Source: Rhizobium sp. Root1203
GTDB taxonomy: Bacteria > Pseudomonadota > Alphaproteobacteria > Rhizobiales > Rhizobiaceae
NCBI RefSeq assembly: GCF_001424945.1
Contig: NZ_LMCW01000005.1
Location: forward strand, 62,001 to 126,000
Direction: 5' to 3'
DNA length: 64,000 nucleotides
The notes under the pieces are model-generated. The model did not search any database and had not been told where the DNA came from. It worked only from the letters and a program-made list of their open reading frames with translations. This document shows positions 19,981 through 29,143 of this stretch, piece by piece. Both the position numbers and the translations under genes were made by a program. Within the stretch, counting starts at the first letter, position 1, and every line of letters starts with the position of its first letter.

Positions 19981-20811
19981 ATGAGTAAAGATCTCTTTCA
20001 GGTAAAGTTTTGGGGCGTTCGCGGCAGTATTCCGGTTTCCGGTCCCGAGTTCGATCGCTATGGCGGCAACACCTCCTGCATCGAAATTCGCTGCGGTGAA
20101 CACCGAATGATCTTCGACGCCGGCTCCGGCGTGCGCGAAGCAGGCCTTGCCATGCTCAATGACGAGATCAGGGACGTCGACCTGTTCTTCAGCCATTGCC
20201 ACTACGACCACATCATCGGCCTGCCGTTCTTCAAGGCGATCTACTATCCTTCGATCGATCTTCGGATCTGGTCTGGACATCTCGACGGCAAGATGAGCAC
20301 GCGCGAGATGATCGAGCAGTTCATCAGCCCGCCCTGGTTCCCGGTCAAAACCGATATCTGCCAGGCAACGATGAGCTTCCGCGATTTCCATGCCGGCCAG
20401 ACGCTGGAACCGCACCCCGGCATTAAGATCAAGACCTTCATGCTCAACCATCCCGGCGGAGCAATCGGTTACCGCGTCGAGTGGCAGGGCCGGTCCGTGG
20501 CGCTCATCTACGACATCGAGCATATTCCCGGCACCTACGATCCTGCAGTCCTTGAGATGATGAAGGGCGTCGACCTCGCGGTCTACGACTGCACCTACAA
20601 CGAAGACGAGATGCAGCGCTTCAAGGGCTTCGGACATTCGACGTGGCAACATGGCGTCGAGCTTGCGAGGATGGCAGGAACCAAGCAGTTCGCGCTCTTC
20701 CACCATGCCCCTTCGCGTACGGACGTTCAGCTGGAAGCGATGGAGAAAGACGCCCAAGCCGTCTTCCCAAAATCGTTTGCCGCCCGCGACAACCAGGTGA
20801 TCAAGCTTTAG
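19981..20811 (+). CDS. Metallo-beta-lactamase fold hydrolase
   Basis: A 276-residue soluble enzyme. The zinc motif is SHCHYDH (His72, His74, Asp76, His77), with further metal ligands expected at the MLNHPGGA and VYDCTY regions. The FWGVRGSIPVSG opening and YGGNTSCIEI segment define a subgroup of MBL hydrolases whose substrates are mostly unknown; some relatives act on phosphodiesters or cyclic nucleotides. ATG 19981 is chosen because homology-like sequence begins there; a start at 19873 would add 36 unrelated residues. The stop overlaps the convergent deacetylase stop by three bases. Confidence 0.85.
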   Translation: MSKDLFQVKFWGVRGSIPVSGPEFDRYGGNTSCIEIRCGEHRMIFDAGSGVREAGLAMLNDEIRDVDLFFSHCHYDHIIGLPFFKAIYYPSIDLRIWSGHLDGKMSTREMIEQFISPPWFPVKTDICQATMSFRDFHAGQTLEPHPGIKIKTFMLNHPGGAIGYRVEWQGRSVALIYDIEHIPGTYDPAVLEMMKGVDLAVYDCTYNEDEMQRFKGFGHSTWQHGVELARMAGTKQFALFHHAPSRTDVQLEAMEKDAQAVFPKSFAARDNQVIKL

Positions 20812-21560
20812 GCTTGCAAAAGGATCGGCGCGGCTGTCCAGGCGACAGCCGGGTGATCGTGCGTTTCTTCCATAAGCCGCGACAGGAAATTCCAGGCAGT
20901 CGCGTCGTGGACGAGATGATGCGCGAGAATACCGATCGGTTCGAGGTCGCCTTCTGGGCGAGACTGCAGTTCCGCCACAAGGGCTGCAACAAGTTCCGCA
21001 GCCGGTCTGCCCCCCCTCGTTCCGTGCCAATTCATGATGTCGACATGGGTATTGAGCAACCTGATCGCACCGCCGGGTTTCTCCCGGCCGTAAACGGACA
21101 GAGCGTTTAGCCCCAACAAAGGAAGTTCCGCGACGAGTGCCTGGTCTATCCTGTTCCACGGCGGAACCAGCATTGGAATGAACTGCTGCCGGTAAAGCCT
21201 CTCAAGCTTGCCATACCCGTCGCGCAGTTCACCAAGCACGATCGCAGCTGGCCGGTGACCTCCCAGTTCCTGTTTCTTCTCATCGGCAGCAGCATGATTG
21301 GTGTGGGACCAGCCGTGAAGCGCCACCGCGACGTGTTGTTCACGCGACAAGCGATCCACCAGAGCGTTGCCGGTCGATGCCGGGATCACTGCGAGCGTCA
21401 GCGGTACCCGAGCGTCACGCGTCAGCTTAAGCAGCCTATCGAGCGCATCGGTCGGCTCTACCGCATCGTCGTCGCGAAACCAGAGCCGCGCCGTGCGACC
21501 GGCCGCTCGCCAGCGTTCGAGCTCCGCTCGCAGCGGCATCCATGCCTGATCCGGTGTCAT
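20808..21560 (-). CDS. Polysaccharide deacetylase-like protein
   Basis: A 250-residue protein with the carbohydrate esterase 4-like metal motif: FRDDD near residue 28 (catalytic and metal Asp) and HGWSH near 82-86 (metal His pair). A later LVPPWNR segment matches the R/P-containing active-site loop. No signal peptide is seen, so it probably acts on a cytosolic sugar intermediate. It is translationally coupled (4-bp ATGA overlap) to the GT4 gene upstream, suggesting both act on the same glycan. The divergence from classical NodB is considerable. Confidence 0.78.
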   Translation of the reverse strand: MTPDQAWMPLRAELERWRAAGRTARLWFRDDDAVEPTDALDRLLKLTRDARVPLTLAVIPASTGNALVDRLSREQHVAVALHGWSHTNHAAADEKKQELGGHRPAAIVLGELRDGYGKLERLYRQQFIPMLVPPWNRIDQALVAELPLLGLNALSVYGREKPGGAIRLLNTHVDIMNWHGTRGGRPAAELVAALVAELQSRPEGDLEPIGILAHHLVHDATAWNFLSRLMEETHDHPAVAWTAAPILLQA

Positions 21561-22645
21561 GTTGCCGCTCCCGCATATCTTCTTAGAATGGTGTCCAAGG
21601 CCGAAGCTGCGACCGTCAAGGATCTCTCCTGAAAGACAAAGCGGCGCGCGTATTCGCCCATTGAGGATCGCTTCGACGGGTCGGCAAGCAAGCGACCGAT
21701 CGAAGCGGCATAAGCCGCGATGTCTCCGTCAGGTGTCAGATAGCCCGAAAAGTCCGCCTGGACCACCTCCGGCACGCCCGCCGTACGTTGCGCCACGACG
21801 GGCAGACCAGCTGCCTGGGCCTCGAGATAGGCCAGCCCATAGGCCTCGCCGCAACCCGGCCAGACATAAATGCCGGCGCCCGCCAGATGTGCGAGAATCT
21901 CGGTAGCACTTTGCTCGCCGAGCCATTCAATTCGCTCCGAGCCGAAATCCCCAAACAGCTCTTCGACTTCGGTGCGCATCGGACCATCTCCAACGATCGT
22001 CAGCGTCCATGGCTGGCTCTTGATCACACGCAGCGCCGCAGCGAGCATCGCATAGCTTTGCATCTTGTCGCCGCTTCGCATCATTGCAACCGAGATCAGC
22101 CTCGACGGCTCCGGCTTCGGCAATAGTGCCAAAAATGGTGCGGTGTCGATGAAGGGGGAAAGCGAAGCGATGCGGGCCTCCGGCACGGCTTGTTGAAGAC
22201 CCAGCCTGTCGCGCTCCGTCAAGGCGATGCTGACAGCCGCTTCCCGGACCTGTGCGGCGATGCGCGCCTGAGACGGCGCCCAGTCGCTTTGATCCCGTTT
22301 GGGCGAATAGGACGCCTCCGCGGTGACGCAGGGAATACCGAACTCCGCACAAAGGTCAGGCCCGAACAGGTCTGGAGATTTGTAATAGGGGTGATAGCAG
22401 AACCAGAGCTCAGGCCGAGGTTCGTCGGCCCATCTCAGCCGCAATCGTTCCAACTCGCCACGCGCCATTTGCTGGATCTCCAGCGCGGCCTCTGGCGTTG
22501 CGGCGAAACTTCGGAACTCCGAAGCCACGTCGACGGTGTGGCCTGCAAGTTCCAGCGCGCGGATCAGCTGGCGCGCCATCAAGCGGTCGCCGGATGGCAC
22601 CGGATGGCTGGGCGATTTCAACGGCGCGTAGAAGGCAATCCGCAT
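21557..22645 (-). CDS. Glycosyltransferase family 4 protein
   Basis: A 362-residue GT-B glycosyltransferase. The N-terminal acceptor domain begins MRIAFYAPLKSPSHPVPSGD. The C-terminal donor domain holds TIVGDGPMRTEVEELFG and the EX7E-type region WPGCGEAYGLAYLEAQAAGLPVV (split at Gly-Glu; Glu pair near 268 and 276). ATG 22645 was chosen over the GTG one codon earlier. It is divergent from the CyaC-like gene with 190 bp between. Its likely job is surface polysaccharide assembly together with the coupled deacetylase; donor and acceptor sugars are unknown. Confidence 0.88.
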   Translation of the reverse strand: MRIAFYAPLKSPSHPVPSGDRLMARQLIRALELAGHTVDVASEFRSFAATPEAALEIQQMARGELERLRLRWADEPRPELWFCYHPYYKSPDLFGPDLCAEFGIPCVTAEASYSPKRDQSDWAPSQARIAAQVREAAVSIALTERDRLGLQQAVPEARIASLSPFIDTAPFLALLPKPEPSRLISVAMMRSGDKMQSYAMLAAALRVIKSQPWTLTIVGDGPMRTEVEELFGDFGSERIEWLGEQSATEILAHLAGAGIYVWPGCGEAYGLAYLEAQAAGLPVVAQRTAGVPEVVQADFSGYLTPDGDIAAYAASIGRLLADPSKRSSMGEYARRFVFQERSLTVAASALDTILRRYAGAAT

Positions 22646-22835
22646 CACGGCACTCCTGCAGAGACGGACTGTTCACAACCGGCATCTGTGCCTGCGACGA
22701 GAGAATCTGCTATTGTCGGTTTCCTTACAGGCTGCTGACAAGAATGTGACGTGTGATCGTGATCGGGGCGACAATTTCACCTCAATTGCCACATCTCTAG
22801 TGTATTTGTGATTTGGTATTCAAGAACGGGTTTGA
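22646..22835. promoter_or_regulatory. Divergent promoter, GT4 gene and CyaC-like gene
   Basis: 190-bp interval between two divergent starts, A/T-rich near 22780-22830. I see no clear CRP/Clr-type palindrome or other named operator in it. Confidence 0.4.
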
Positions 22836-24554
22836 ATGGCGACCGTCGCGGCCAGCAGCTTTTTTTCGGAGCGCACGATCAGAAGGGCCCGGCTCGGCTC
22901 CGGCCTTGTGATGTTCGTCTTCGTGTTTCTGCATTTTTCCAATCATGCGCTGGGCCTGATTTCGGTTTCAGCCGCGGATGAAGGACGAAGGCTCTTCCTG
23001 GGCCTGTGGCGAAATCCTGTCGGCACGTTGATCCTCTATGGCGCTATTTTCACCCATATCTCGCTGGTGCTGCGCTCGATCTATATCCGCCGCAGCTTTG
23101 TCATGCCCAAGGGGGAATTGGCCCAGATAGTACTGGGACTGGCGATCCCACTGCTCCTGATCGACCATGTCATCGGAACGCGCATCGCTCACGGGCTCTT
23201 CCACTACCGAGATGACTACGAGACGATCGTTCGGCTCCTCTGGATTACGTCGCCAGGGAACGGACTGCGGCAGGTCTTCGCCCTTGTGGTCGTGTGGTTT
23301 CACGGATGCATCGGCCTGCACTACTGGCTGCGCTATCGCGCGTGGTACGGGGATGTCGCCGCACCACTGCTGGCCATCGCCATCCTCGTGCCGGTGCTGG
23401 CCGTCCTGGGCTTCATCGAAATGGGCAGGACCATCGCCGAGCCCGCCTATGAGGGCGTTGTCGATACCTACCGCTACGAGGCGAACCTCAACACGCGCTA
23501 TTACACCGACCCGGCCGCACAGGCGCAGGTGGCAATGATCCGCGCGGGTCTTTACGGATCTTTCGCGAGCGCGCTTTTGCTTGTCATCGGCGCACGCGCG
23601 CGGCGCCGATGGAAGGAGCGGGTCGATCAGATCACGGTCCACTATCAAAGCGGCGAGTCGATCCGCGTGCCGCGCGGCTTCACCGTGCTCGAGGCGAGCC
23701 GGCTCGGCGGTGTACCGCATTATTCCGTCTGCGGCGGCAAGGGCCAATGCTCGACCTGTCGCGTTCAGGTGCTTAGCGATTACGAGCATCTTCCGCCGCC
23801 CGACAAGCTGGAACTCTCCACTTTGCGGCGCATCAACGCTGCATCAGACGTTCGCCTTGCCTGCCAGCTTCATCCTGTCGCCGATATCACAGTCGTTCCG
23901 TTGCTCATTCCCGCAACGGAGACCACCCCGCCCGCCAACAGCCAGGAAACGAGCCCTGGTCGCGAACGGGAGATAGCGGTGCTCTTCTGCGATATCCGGA
24001 ACTTCACGACCCTCACCGAAACGCGCCTCCCCTTCGACATTGTCTTCCTCCTGAACCGCTATTTCGCCCTGGTCGGCAATGCGGTCGAAAAGGCCGGCGG
24101 GAGGATAGACAAGTTCATCGGCGACGGCGCAATGGCCCTCTTCGGCATCGGCAATTCGCCCGAGGAGGCATGCCGGCAGGCACTGTCAGCGGCGGCTGCA
24201 ATCGCCCGCGACATCGAGAAGCTGAGCGCGGAATTGTCTGACGAGCTCGCGCTTCCGCTTCGCATTGCGATCGGCATCCATACCGGACCGGCAGTGGTGG
24301 GTACGCTTGGTTACGGTCGCGTCCGCAGCACGACGGCAATCGGCGATACTGTCAACGTCGCCAGCCGGCTCGAAACCGCCGCCAAGGAATTCGATGTCGC
24401 CCTTGTCATATCCGAGCCCGTCGCCGCGCTTGCAGGCGCCGATATGGAGGGTGTGGAAAGTCGCGAAATTAGCGTGCGCGGCCGCGCCCTGCCCTTGAAA
24501 GTCTACGTGATTTCGAGGGACAAGGCGGTCGAATTGGCGGAAGGAACAGGCTGA
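22836..24554 (+). CDS. cyaC: Adenylate cyclase with cytochrome-b-like membrane anchor and [2Fe-2S] ferredoxin domain (CyaC-like)
   Basis: A 572-residue three-part protein. Residues 1-255 carry six hydrophobic helices with paired histidines (His33/37, His74, His111, His119/123, His156, His162), as in a diheme-b quinone-reactive anchor. Residues 263-355 are a plant-type ferredoxin with Cys299, Cys305, Cys308 and Cys343. Residues 378-545 are a class III cyclase with Asp386, Lys426, Asp430, Asn507 and Arg511; Ser/Thr replaces the purine Asp, as in class IIIb. A redox-regulated CyaC with a diheme-b anchor has been described in S. meliloti. The likely role is cAMP synthesis tuned by the quinone pool. 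Its TGA overlaps the next ATG. Confidence 0.9.
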   Translation: MATVAASSFFSERTIRRARLGSGLVMFVFVFLHFSNHALGLISVSAADEGRRLFLGLWRNPVGTLILYGAIFTHISLVLRSIYIRRSFVMPKGELAQIVLGLAIPLLLIDHVIGTRIAHGLFHYRDDYETIVRLLWITSPGNGLRQVFALVVVWFHGCIGLHYWLRYRAWYGDVAAPLLAIAILVPVLAVLGFIEMGRTIAEPAYEGVVDTYRYEANLNTRYYTDPAAQAQVAMIRAGLYGSFASALLLVIGARARRRWKERVDQITVHYQSGESIRVPRGFTVLEASRLGGVPHYSVCGGKGQCSTCRVQVLSDYEHLPPPDKLELSTLRRINAASDVRLACQLHPVADITVVPLLIPATETTPPANSQETSPGREREIAVLFCDIRNFTTLTETRLPFDIVFLLNRYFALVGNAVEKAGGRIDKFIGDGAMALFGIGNSPEEACRQALSAAAAIARDIEKLSAELSDELALPLRIAIGIHTGPAVVGTLGYGRVRSTTAIGDTVNVASRLETAAKEFDVALVISEPVAALAGADMEGVESREISVRGRALPLKVYVISRDKAVELAEGTG

Positions 24555-25432
24555 TGCCCGGCCGCAGCTGGCTTGAAACGAAATACTGGAAGAAACGCCT
24601 GCGCAGGGTGCGCAATGCGCTTGCCAGGCGTTTCTTCGATACCCGCACCGGCCGACGTCTGCTCATCGAGAATATCGGGCCGCGAGTCGTTTCGATGACC
24701 GTGGATGCCGGCGATCATCTCATGACATTTTCTCCGTCCGACTACATTGGGCGCAAGGTCTTTCGCAAAGGGCATTTCGAGCGGGAGCATGTGGACAGGC
24801 TGATCGCGGCCCTGCGCGAGCGCGGCCTCACGAGAAAGGATAGTAGTCTTCTCGAGATCGGCGGTAACATCGGTACGCAGACCGTTTATTTCGCGTTGAG
24901 CGGCGTCTATACCCATATCGTCAGCATAGAGCCCGACCCCCGCAATTTCCCCCTGCTGCAGGCCAACATCCGTCAGAACCATCTCGACGAGAGGGTGACC
25001 CTGGTCAATTGTGCCGCCGGCGAAAACAATGGTCAGATCGACTTCTTCATGAATGCCGACAATCACGGCAAGAGCAGCGCGATCCGCCGGAGCTCGAACG
25101 ACACGAAGATCAGCGTTCCTGTAAAGCCGGTCACCGAGATACTGGCCGATCTCGCTCTGGACCCTGCCGCGATCGGCCTGGTCTGGATGGACATCGAGGG
25201 CTATGAACCGGTCGCATGCCGTTCGATGGCGCCGCTCATGTCGCGCCGGGTGCCGCTCTACATGGAGTTTACGCCCCTGTTTTACGGCCCCGAACAAACC
25301 CGCGATTTCATCGCTGCACTCGCCGGCTTCTACGAGACCTGCCTGGTGTTCTTCGAAGACGAAGAGCAGGAGATGCGCGTGATCGACCTGCCGGGCGGTA
25401 TCGACCAATACGACGTGCTCTTTCTGCCGTAA
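24554..25432 (+). CDS. FkbM-family SAM-dependent methyltransferase
   Basis: A 292-residue protein. The SAM-binding motif I is LLEIGGNIGTQTVYFA (about 98-113), motif II is VSIEPDP, and the FkbM-specific IGLVWMDIEGYEP segment is near 212-224. FkbM enzymes O-methylate sugars, polysaccharides or small molecules. The start codon overlaps the cyclase stop (TGATG), so translation is coupled to the redox cyclase, an odd partnership. It is convergent with the next methyltransferase with no spacer. The substrate is unknown; a surface glycan is a reasonable guess from the neighbourhood. Confidence 0.87.
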   Translation: MPGRSWLETKYWKKRLRRVRNALARRFFDTRTGRRLLIENIGPRVVSMTVDAGDHLMTFSPSDYIGRKVFRKGHFEREHVDRLIAALRERGLTRKDSSLLEIGGNIGTQTVYFALSGVYTHIVSIEPDPRNFPLLQANIRQNHLDERVTLVNCAAGENNGQIDFFMNADNHGKSSAIRRSSNDTKISVPVKPVTEILADLALDPAAIGLVWMDIEGYEPVACRSMAPLMSRRVPLYMEFTPLFYGPEQTRDFIAALAGFYETCLVFFEDEEQEMRVIDLPGGIDQYDVLFLP

Positions 25433-25912
25433 TCAGCGTCTGCGGTAGAGGAAGTAACGGCCTTCCTTGATGCCGGGCGGCAACGGCAGCGACTCGAGTT
25501 CGGCCCGGTCAAGTGGCAACCCGCTGACGGCGATACCACCCCTCGTCAGCACGCCCACCATCAGTTGCGGCAGCCATGTCAGCGTGATCGCATCGATGTC
25601 GTCATGGCCCGTGCCTATATCCGCATGGGCAAGGGCGGCGCCGATCCCCAGGAAGGCCTGTCCCGATTCGCGAATGTCGCCGGTGATCATGTCTTCTGAC
25701 GGAGGCGTGGAATCCGAATAGGAACGCACCTCGCGGTCGAAAGCGATGATGCGGCGATCGGGAAAATGCTCCCGCAGATGGTCGTACGTGCGTCCGTTGC
25801 CGAGGCCGAACTCCATCACCGGACCTTCAGTCCCGTCAACAAGGGCGACAATTTCATTGAGGATATCACGCTGGGCCGTCAAACGGCGAATGAAGCTGTC
25901 GAGGCGGCTCAT
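25433..25912 (-). CDS. Class I SAM-dependent methyltransferase-like protein
   Basis: A 159-residue single-domain protein. A GPVMEFGLGNGRTYDHLRE segment provides motif I of the Rossmann methyltransferase fold and RRIIAFDREV the acidic second strand. It lacks a long C-terminal substrate domain. ATG 25912 (MSRLDSFIRR) is my preferred start, although an ATG at 25954 in the same frame is possible and neither has a strong ribosome site. The substrate is unknown. It is convergent with the FkbM gene and divergent from the DUF3095 gene. Confidence 0.72.
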   Translation of the reverse strand: MSRLDSFIRRLTAQRDILNEIVALVDGTEGPVMEFGLGNGRTYDHLREHFPDRRIIAFDREVRSYSDSTPPSEDMITGDIRESGQAFLGIGAALAHADIGTGHDDIDAITLTWLPQLMVGVLTRGGIAVSGLPLDRAELESLPLPPGIKEGRYFLYRRR

Positions 25913-26194
25913 TTCTGACTTTGTCCATTCATCTATTATTCGAAGGCGATGCAATCGAGTCAGCCTTCTCGAATTCAGTTCGTCTCACTCTCGGCAGGCC
26001 CGCGGCCACTCGGGTAGCGCACAGAAGCACGCGACAGAGCTAGCGAGAAACGGCCAGTGACGCAAGCTCGGCATCTGCAACCCTGCGATGACGCGGCTGC
26101 AGGGTTAACGCGTGGCCATGAAGCCCCCAAAACGGGGTCCCGTGCCGTAAAATGGCGTTGCGATGGCAACACGGGTCTGTTCTAAGTTTTAGCC

Positions 26195-27367
26195 ATGAAC
26201 GATGTTTCAAATGACTCATTTTTTGCCCATGTGCCGGTCTTCGACCAATTCGAAGGCGTGGCGGACACCGGCAACTATCGCCCACTGCCGGACGATTGGG
26301 TTTTGGCGCTCGCCGATATCGTCGGTTCGACACAGGCAATCATGGACGGCCGCTACAAGGACGTGAACATGGCGGGCGTCAGCGTCATTTCCGCGGTACT
26401 GAACGCCGTTGGCAAGGGAGACTATCCCTTCGTCTTCGGCGGGGACGGCGGATTGGTCGCCTTGCCCAGCACACTGGAGAAGACCGCGCGCGAAGCGCTG
26501 GCCGCAGCGCAGTGTTGGGTCGATGAGGATTTGAAGCTCAACCTTCGCATATCCGTCGTCCCGATCGCCGACATTCGCAGAGCGGGTTTCGACGTCCGCG
26601 TGGCGCGCTATCAGGCAAGCCCGTTCGTCACCTATGCTATGTTCGCCGGCGGCGGCAATACCTGGGCGGAACAACAGATGAAGGCTGGCCGATACGGCGT
26701 CGAACCCGCGCCTGAGGGCACGAGACCCGATCTGACCGGCCTCTCCTGCCGCTGGAATTCGATCGAAGCACGCAACGGCGAGATCGTCTCGATCATCGCC
26801 GTTCCGGGCGATGGTGGCACAAGCCCCGAGTTTCGCCAGCTTGTGGCGCAAGTCGTAGCCATTTCCGCAGAGCAGACCCGGGACGGCCACCCCGTACCGG
26901 CCGATGGCCCCTCGCTCCGCTTTTCCATGGCGGGGATCAATCGCGAGGCACGCGCGACGGCACCGGCCGGGCGACACTTCCGTCAACGGCTATGGATCAT
27001 GTTTCAGATCGGCCTCACCGTCTTTCTGCACCGCTTCGGTCTGAAGCTCGGCGCGTTCGACGCCCGGCGCTACCGTCAGGATGTTTCGGGAAACTCGGAT
27101 TTCCGCAAGTTCGACGACGGGCTGAAGATGACCGTCGACGTCGATTCCGATCATCTAAGCCGGATTCAGGTGCTGCTGGAAAGGGCCAAGGAGAACGGCA
27201 TCGCCCGCTATGGCCTGCATCGCCAGTCATCGGCGCTGATGACATGCTTCGTGCCAACGCCCTTGTCGCGTGACCACATGCATTTCATCGACGGCGCAAG
27301 CGGCGGTTATGCCGTCGCCGCCAGCCAGATCAGCGGCAAGACACCCCCGGTCGGCGTCATGCCTTGA
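26195..27367 (+). CDS. DUF3095 protein, divergent nucleotide-cyclase-like
   Basis: A 390-residue soluble protein of the DUF3095 family. Its N-terminal half resembles the palm domain of class III cyclases and GGDEF proteins: ALADIVGSTQAI supplies an Asp41 at the first metal position and FVFGGDGG an Asp84 at the second. The Lys that contacts adenine in true cyclases is absent and the N/R transition-state pair is not recognisable, so activity cannot be assumed. The C-terminal half (about 225-380) is specific to the family. The last 11 bp overlap the convergent sugar dehydrogenase. Confidence 0.8.
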   Translation: MNDVSNDSFFAHVPVFDQFEGVADTGNYRPLPDDWVLALADIVGSTQAIMDGRYKDVNMAGVSVISAVLNAVGKGDYPFVFGGDGGLVALPSTLEKTAREALAAAQCWVDEDLKLNLRISVVPIADIRRAGFDVRVARYQASPFVTYAMFAGGGNTWAEQQMKAGRYGVEPAPEGTRPDLTGLSCRWNSIEARNGEIVSIIAVPGDGGTSPEFRQLVAQVVAISAEQTRDGHPVPADGPSLRFSMAGINREARATAPAGRHFRQRLWIMFQIGLTVFLHRFGLKLGAFDARRYRQDVSGNSDFRKFDDGLKMTVDVDSDHLSRIQVLLERAKENGIARYGLHRQSSALMTCFVPTPLSRDHMHFIDGASGGYAVAASQISGKTPPVGVMP

Positions 27368-28697
27368 GGATATGATCCGCCGCCAGGTTTAGGCGGGCGA
27401 AGACGTTGCGGGTATCGACGATCAGCAACGCGCTTTTGGCAAGCAGGGCATAGTCGATCTGATCGTGATCGGTTGCTATCAGCACCACATCATAGCCGGC
27501 CAGCTGCTCGGCGGTCAAGGCAATGGAGCGGCGACCTTTCAGCGCCTGATACTCGCGCGTCGATGGTATTTCGGCAACGTGGGGGTCGTGATAATCGGCC
27601 TTGCCACCGCGTTCCTCGATGATTTCGATCAGGCGGAGCGACGGGCTTTCGCGAATGTCGGCGACGTTCTTTTTATAGGCAAGGCCGATCACCAGAACGC
27701 GCGAGCGGCTGAGCGCCTTGCCTGCGCGGATGTCGAGCGCCTCGGCAAGCTTGCCGACAACGTAGCGCGGCATGGCTGAATTGATTTCCCCCGCGAGCTC
27801 GATGAAACGCGTCGGCAGTTCGTATTCGCGTGATTTCCATGTGAGATAAAATGGGTCGATCGGAATGCAGTGCCCGCCAAGGCCCGGCCCGGGATAGAAC
27901 GGCATGTACCCAAAGGGCTTGGTCTTTGCCGCATCGATCACCTCCCAGACGTCGATCCCCATCGCGGCGTAAACCGTCTTCAATTCGTTGACGAGCGCGA
28001 TGTTGACCGAACGGAAGATGTTCTCGGTCAGCTTGACCGCCTCAGCCGTCGCATTGGAGGAGACCGGAACCACGGTTTTCACCGCGGCACCATAGAAGCA
28101 TTTCATCAGCTCCAGAGCGTCCACTCCGTCGCCGGCTACGACCTTCGGGATTGTCGCTGTGTGGTAGTGCTGATTGCCGGGGTCCTCCCGCTCCGGCGAG
28201 AACCCGACGAAGAAGTCCACGCCTGACACCAGGCCGGTCTTTTCCAGGATGACCTTGACGATGTCGTCAGTCGTGCCGGGATAGGTGGTCGATTCCAGCA
28301 CCACCAGCTGGCCGGTCCGTAAATGCTTCGCGATCGAATGCGATGTGGCCTCGACGAAGGACAGGTCGGGGTCACGATGCTTGGTCAGTGGTGTCGGCAC
28401 GCAGATCACGATGACATCGCAAGCCGAGAGAGCCGCGAATTCGGTCGTAGCGGAAAACCTCCCTGCTTCGATTTCGATCGAGAGGTCTCTGCCCGTCACG
28501 GCATCGATGTAGGAGCGACTTGCTTCGAGTGAAACGATCTTCTTCGGATCAATGTCGAAGCCGGTCACGGCAAAGCCGCTCCGCGCGATCGCGATCGCCA
28601 GCGGCAAGCCGACATAACCGAGACCGATGATACCGGCACGCGCAGTGCGGGTTTCGATCTTGTTCAAGAGAGCGTCGAAGATTGTGGAACTGGCCAA
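27357..28697 (-). CDS. Nucleotide sugar dehydrogenase (UDP-N-acetylglucosamine 6-dehydrogenase type)
   Basis: A 446-residue UDP-sugar dehydrogenase that oxidises C6 of a UDP-hexose to the uronate using NAD. The NAD-binding GLGYVGLP is at residues 25-32, the STTYPGTT segment near 137, catalytic Cys277 in GPGLGGHCIPIDP, and the C-terminal domain carries GLAYKKNVADIRESP. These features favour the WbpA/TviB-type (UDP-GlcNAc or UDP-GalNAc) subgroup over UDP-glucose dehydrogenase, by inference. The start is TTG 28697; no better ATG or GTG is near. The product would feed an exo- or O-polysaccharide. Confidence 0.88.
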   Translation of the reverse strand: MASSTIFDALLNKIETRTARAGIIGLGYVGLPLAIAIARSGFAVTGFDIDPKKIVSLEASRSYIDAVTGRDLSIEIEAGRFSATTEFAALSACDVIVICVPTPLTKHRDPDLSFVEATSHSIAKHLRTGQLVVLESTTYPGTTDDIVKVILEKTGLVSGVDFFVGFSPEREDPGNQHYHTATIPKVVAGDGVDALELMKCFYGAAVKTVVPVSSNATAEAVKLTENIFRSVNIALVNELKTVYAAMGIDVWEVIDAAKTKPFGYMPFYPGPGLGGHCIPIDPFYLTWKSREYELPTRFIELAGEINSAMPRYVVGKLAEALDIRAGKALSRSRVLVIGLAYKKNVADIRESPSLRLIEIIEERGGKADYHDPHVAEIPSTREYQALKGRRSIALTAEQLAGYDVVLIATDHDQIDYALLAKSALLIVDTRNVFARLNLAADHILKA

Positions 28698-29143
28698 GGT
28701 GGGTCTCGTCTGAAGTCCGAATGAGGTCTCTGATCTAATGCAAGATCATGGCGAATGAAACCCGCTCAGCGGCTATATGACGCCCGACGCGAAACCCACC
28801 GCTCTCCCGCGGGCTGCGTGCCGCCGAAAAACAACCCTTACAGGTGTTGCGGAAATGACCCGGCTCCCCGCAGAGATCTCCATGCAGCACCTAAAAATGT
28901 TCTGTGCCCATTGCCTGCCTGGTTCGGGGTGCCTATCTAGATCGGGTAACGAACCACAGAAAGGACCGCCTGTCCAACCCACGATATCAGGGGTTTGACA
29001 GGTGCCGCTGCTGGGTCACCGGCAGATTGTTGACACAATAATATCACACGTCCATCCTGAATTTTCGGCCTGCGCTCATCCGTGCTGCAGGTGGTTTTCC
29101 CGACGTTTCGTGGATGGCGTGCCTTATGAGGATACTACCAGGA
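28698..29143. promoter_or_regulatory. Divergent intergenic region (446 bp)
   Basis: Long interval between the sugar dehydrogenase and a cyclase gene. TTGACA occurs at about 28995-29000 and again at about 29029-29034; either could be a -35 element for the cyclase, but no good -10 is obvious. I see no gene or convincing palindrome. Confidence 0.4.

Noticed and set aside
22740..22835. CRP/Clr binding site before the CyaC-like gene
   Set aside because: TGTGATCGTGATC looks CRP-like by eye but lacks an inverted partner at the right spacing.
28750..29000. Small protein gene in the 28698-29143 interval
   Set aside because: Short open frames of about 60-75 codons exist on both strands, but none has a ribosome site or any recognisable feature.
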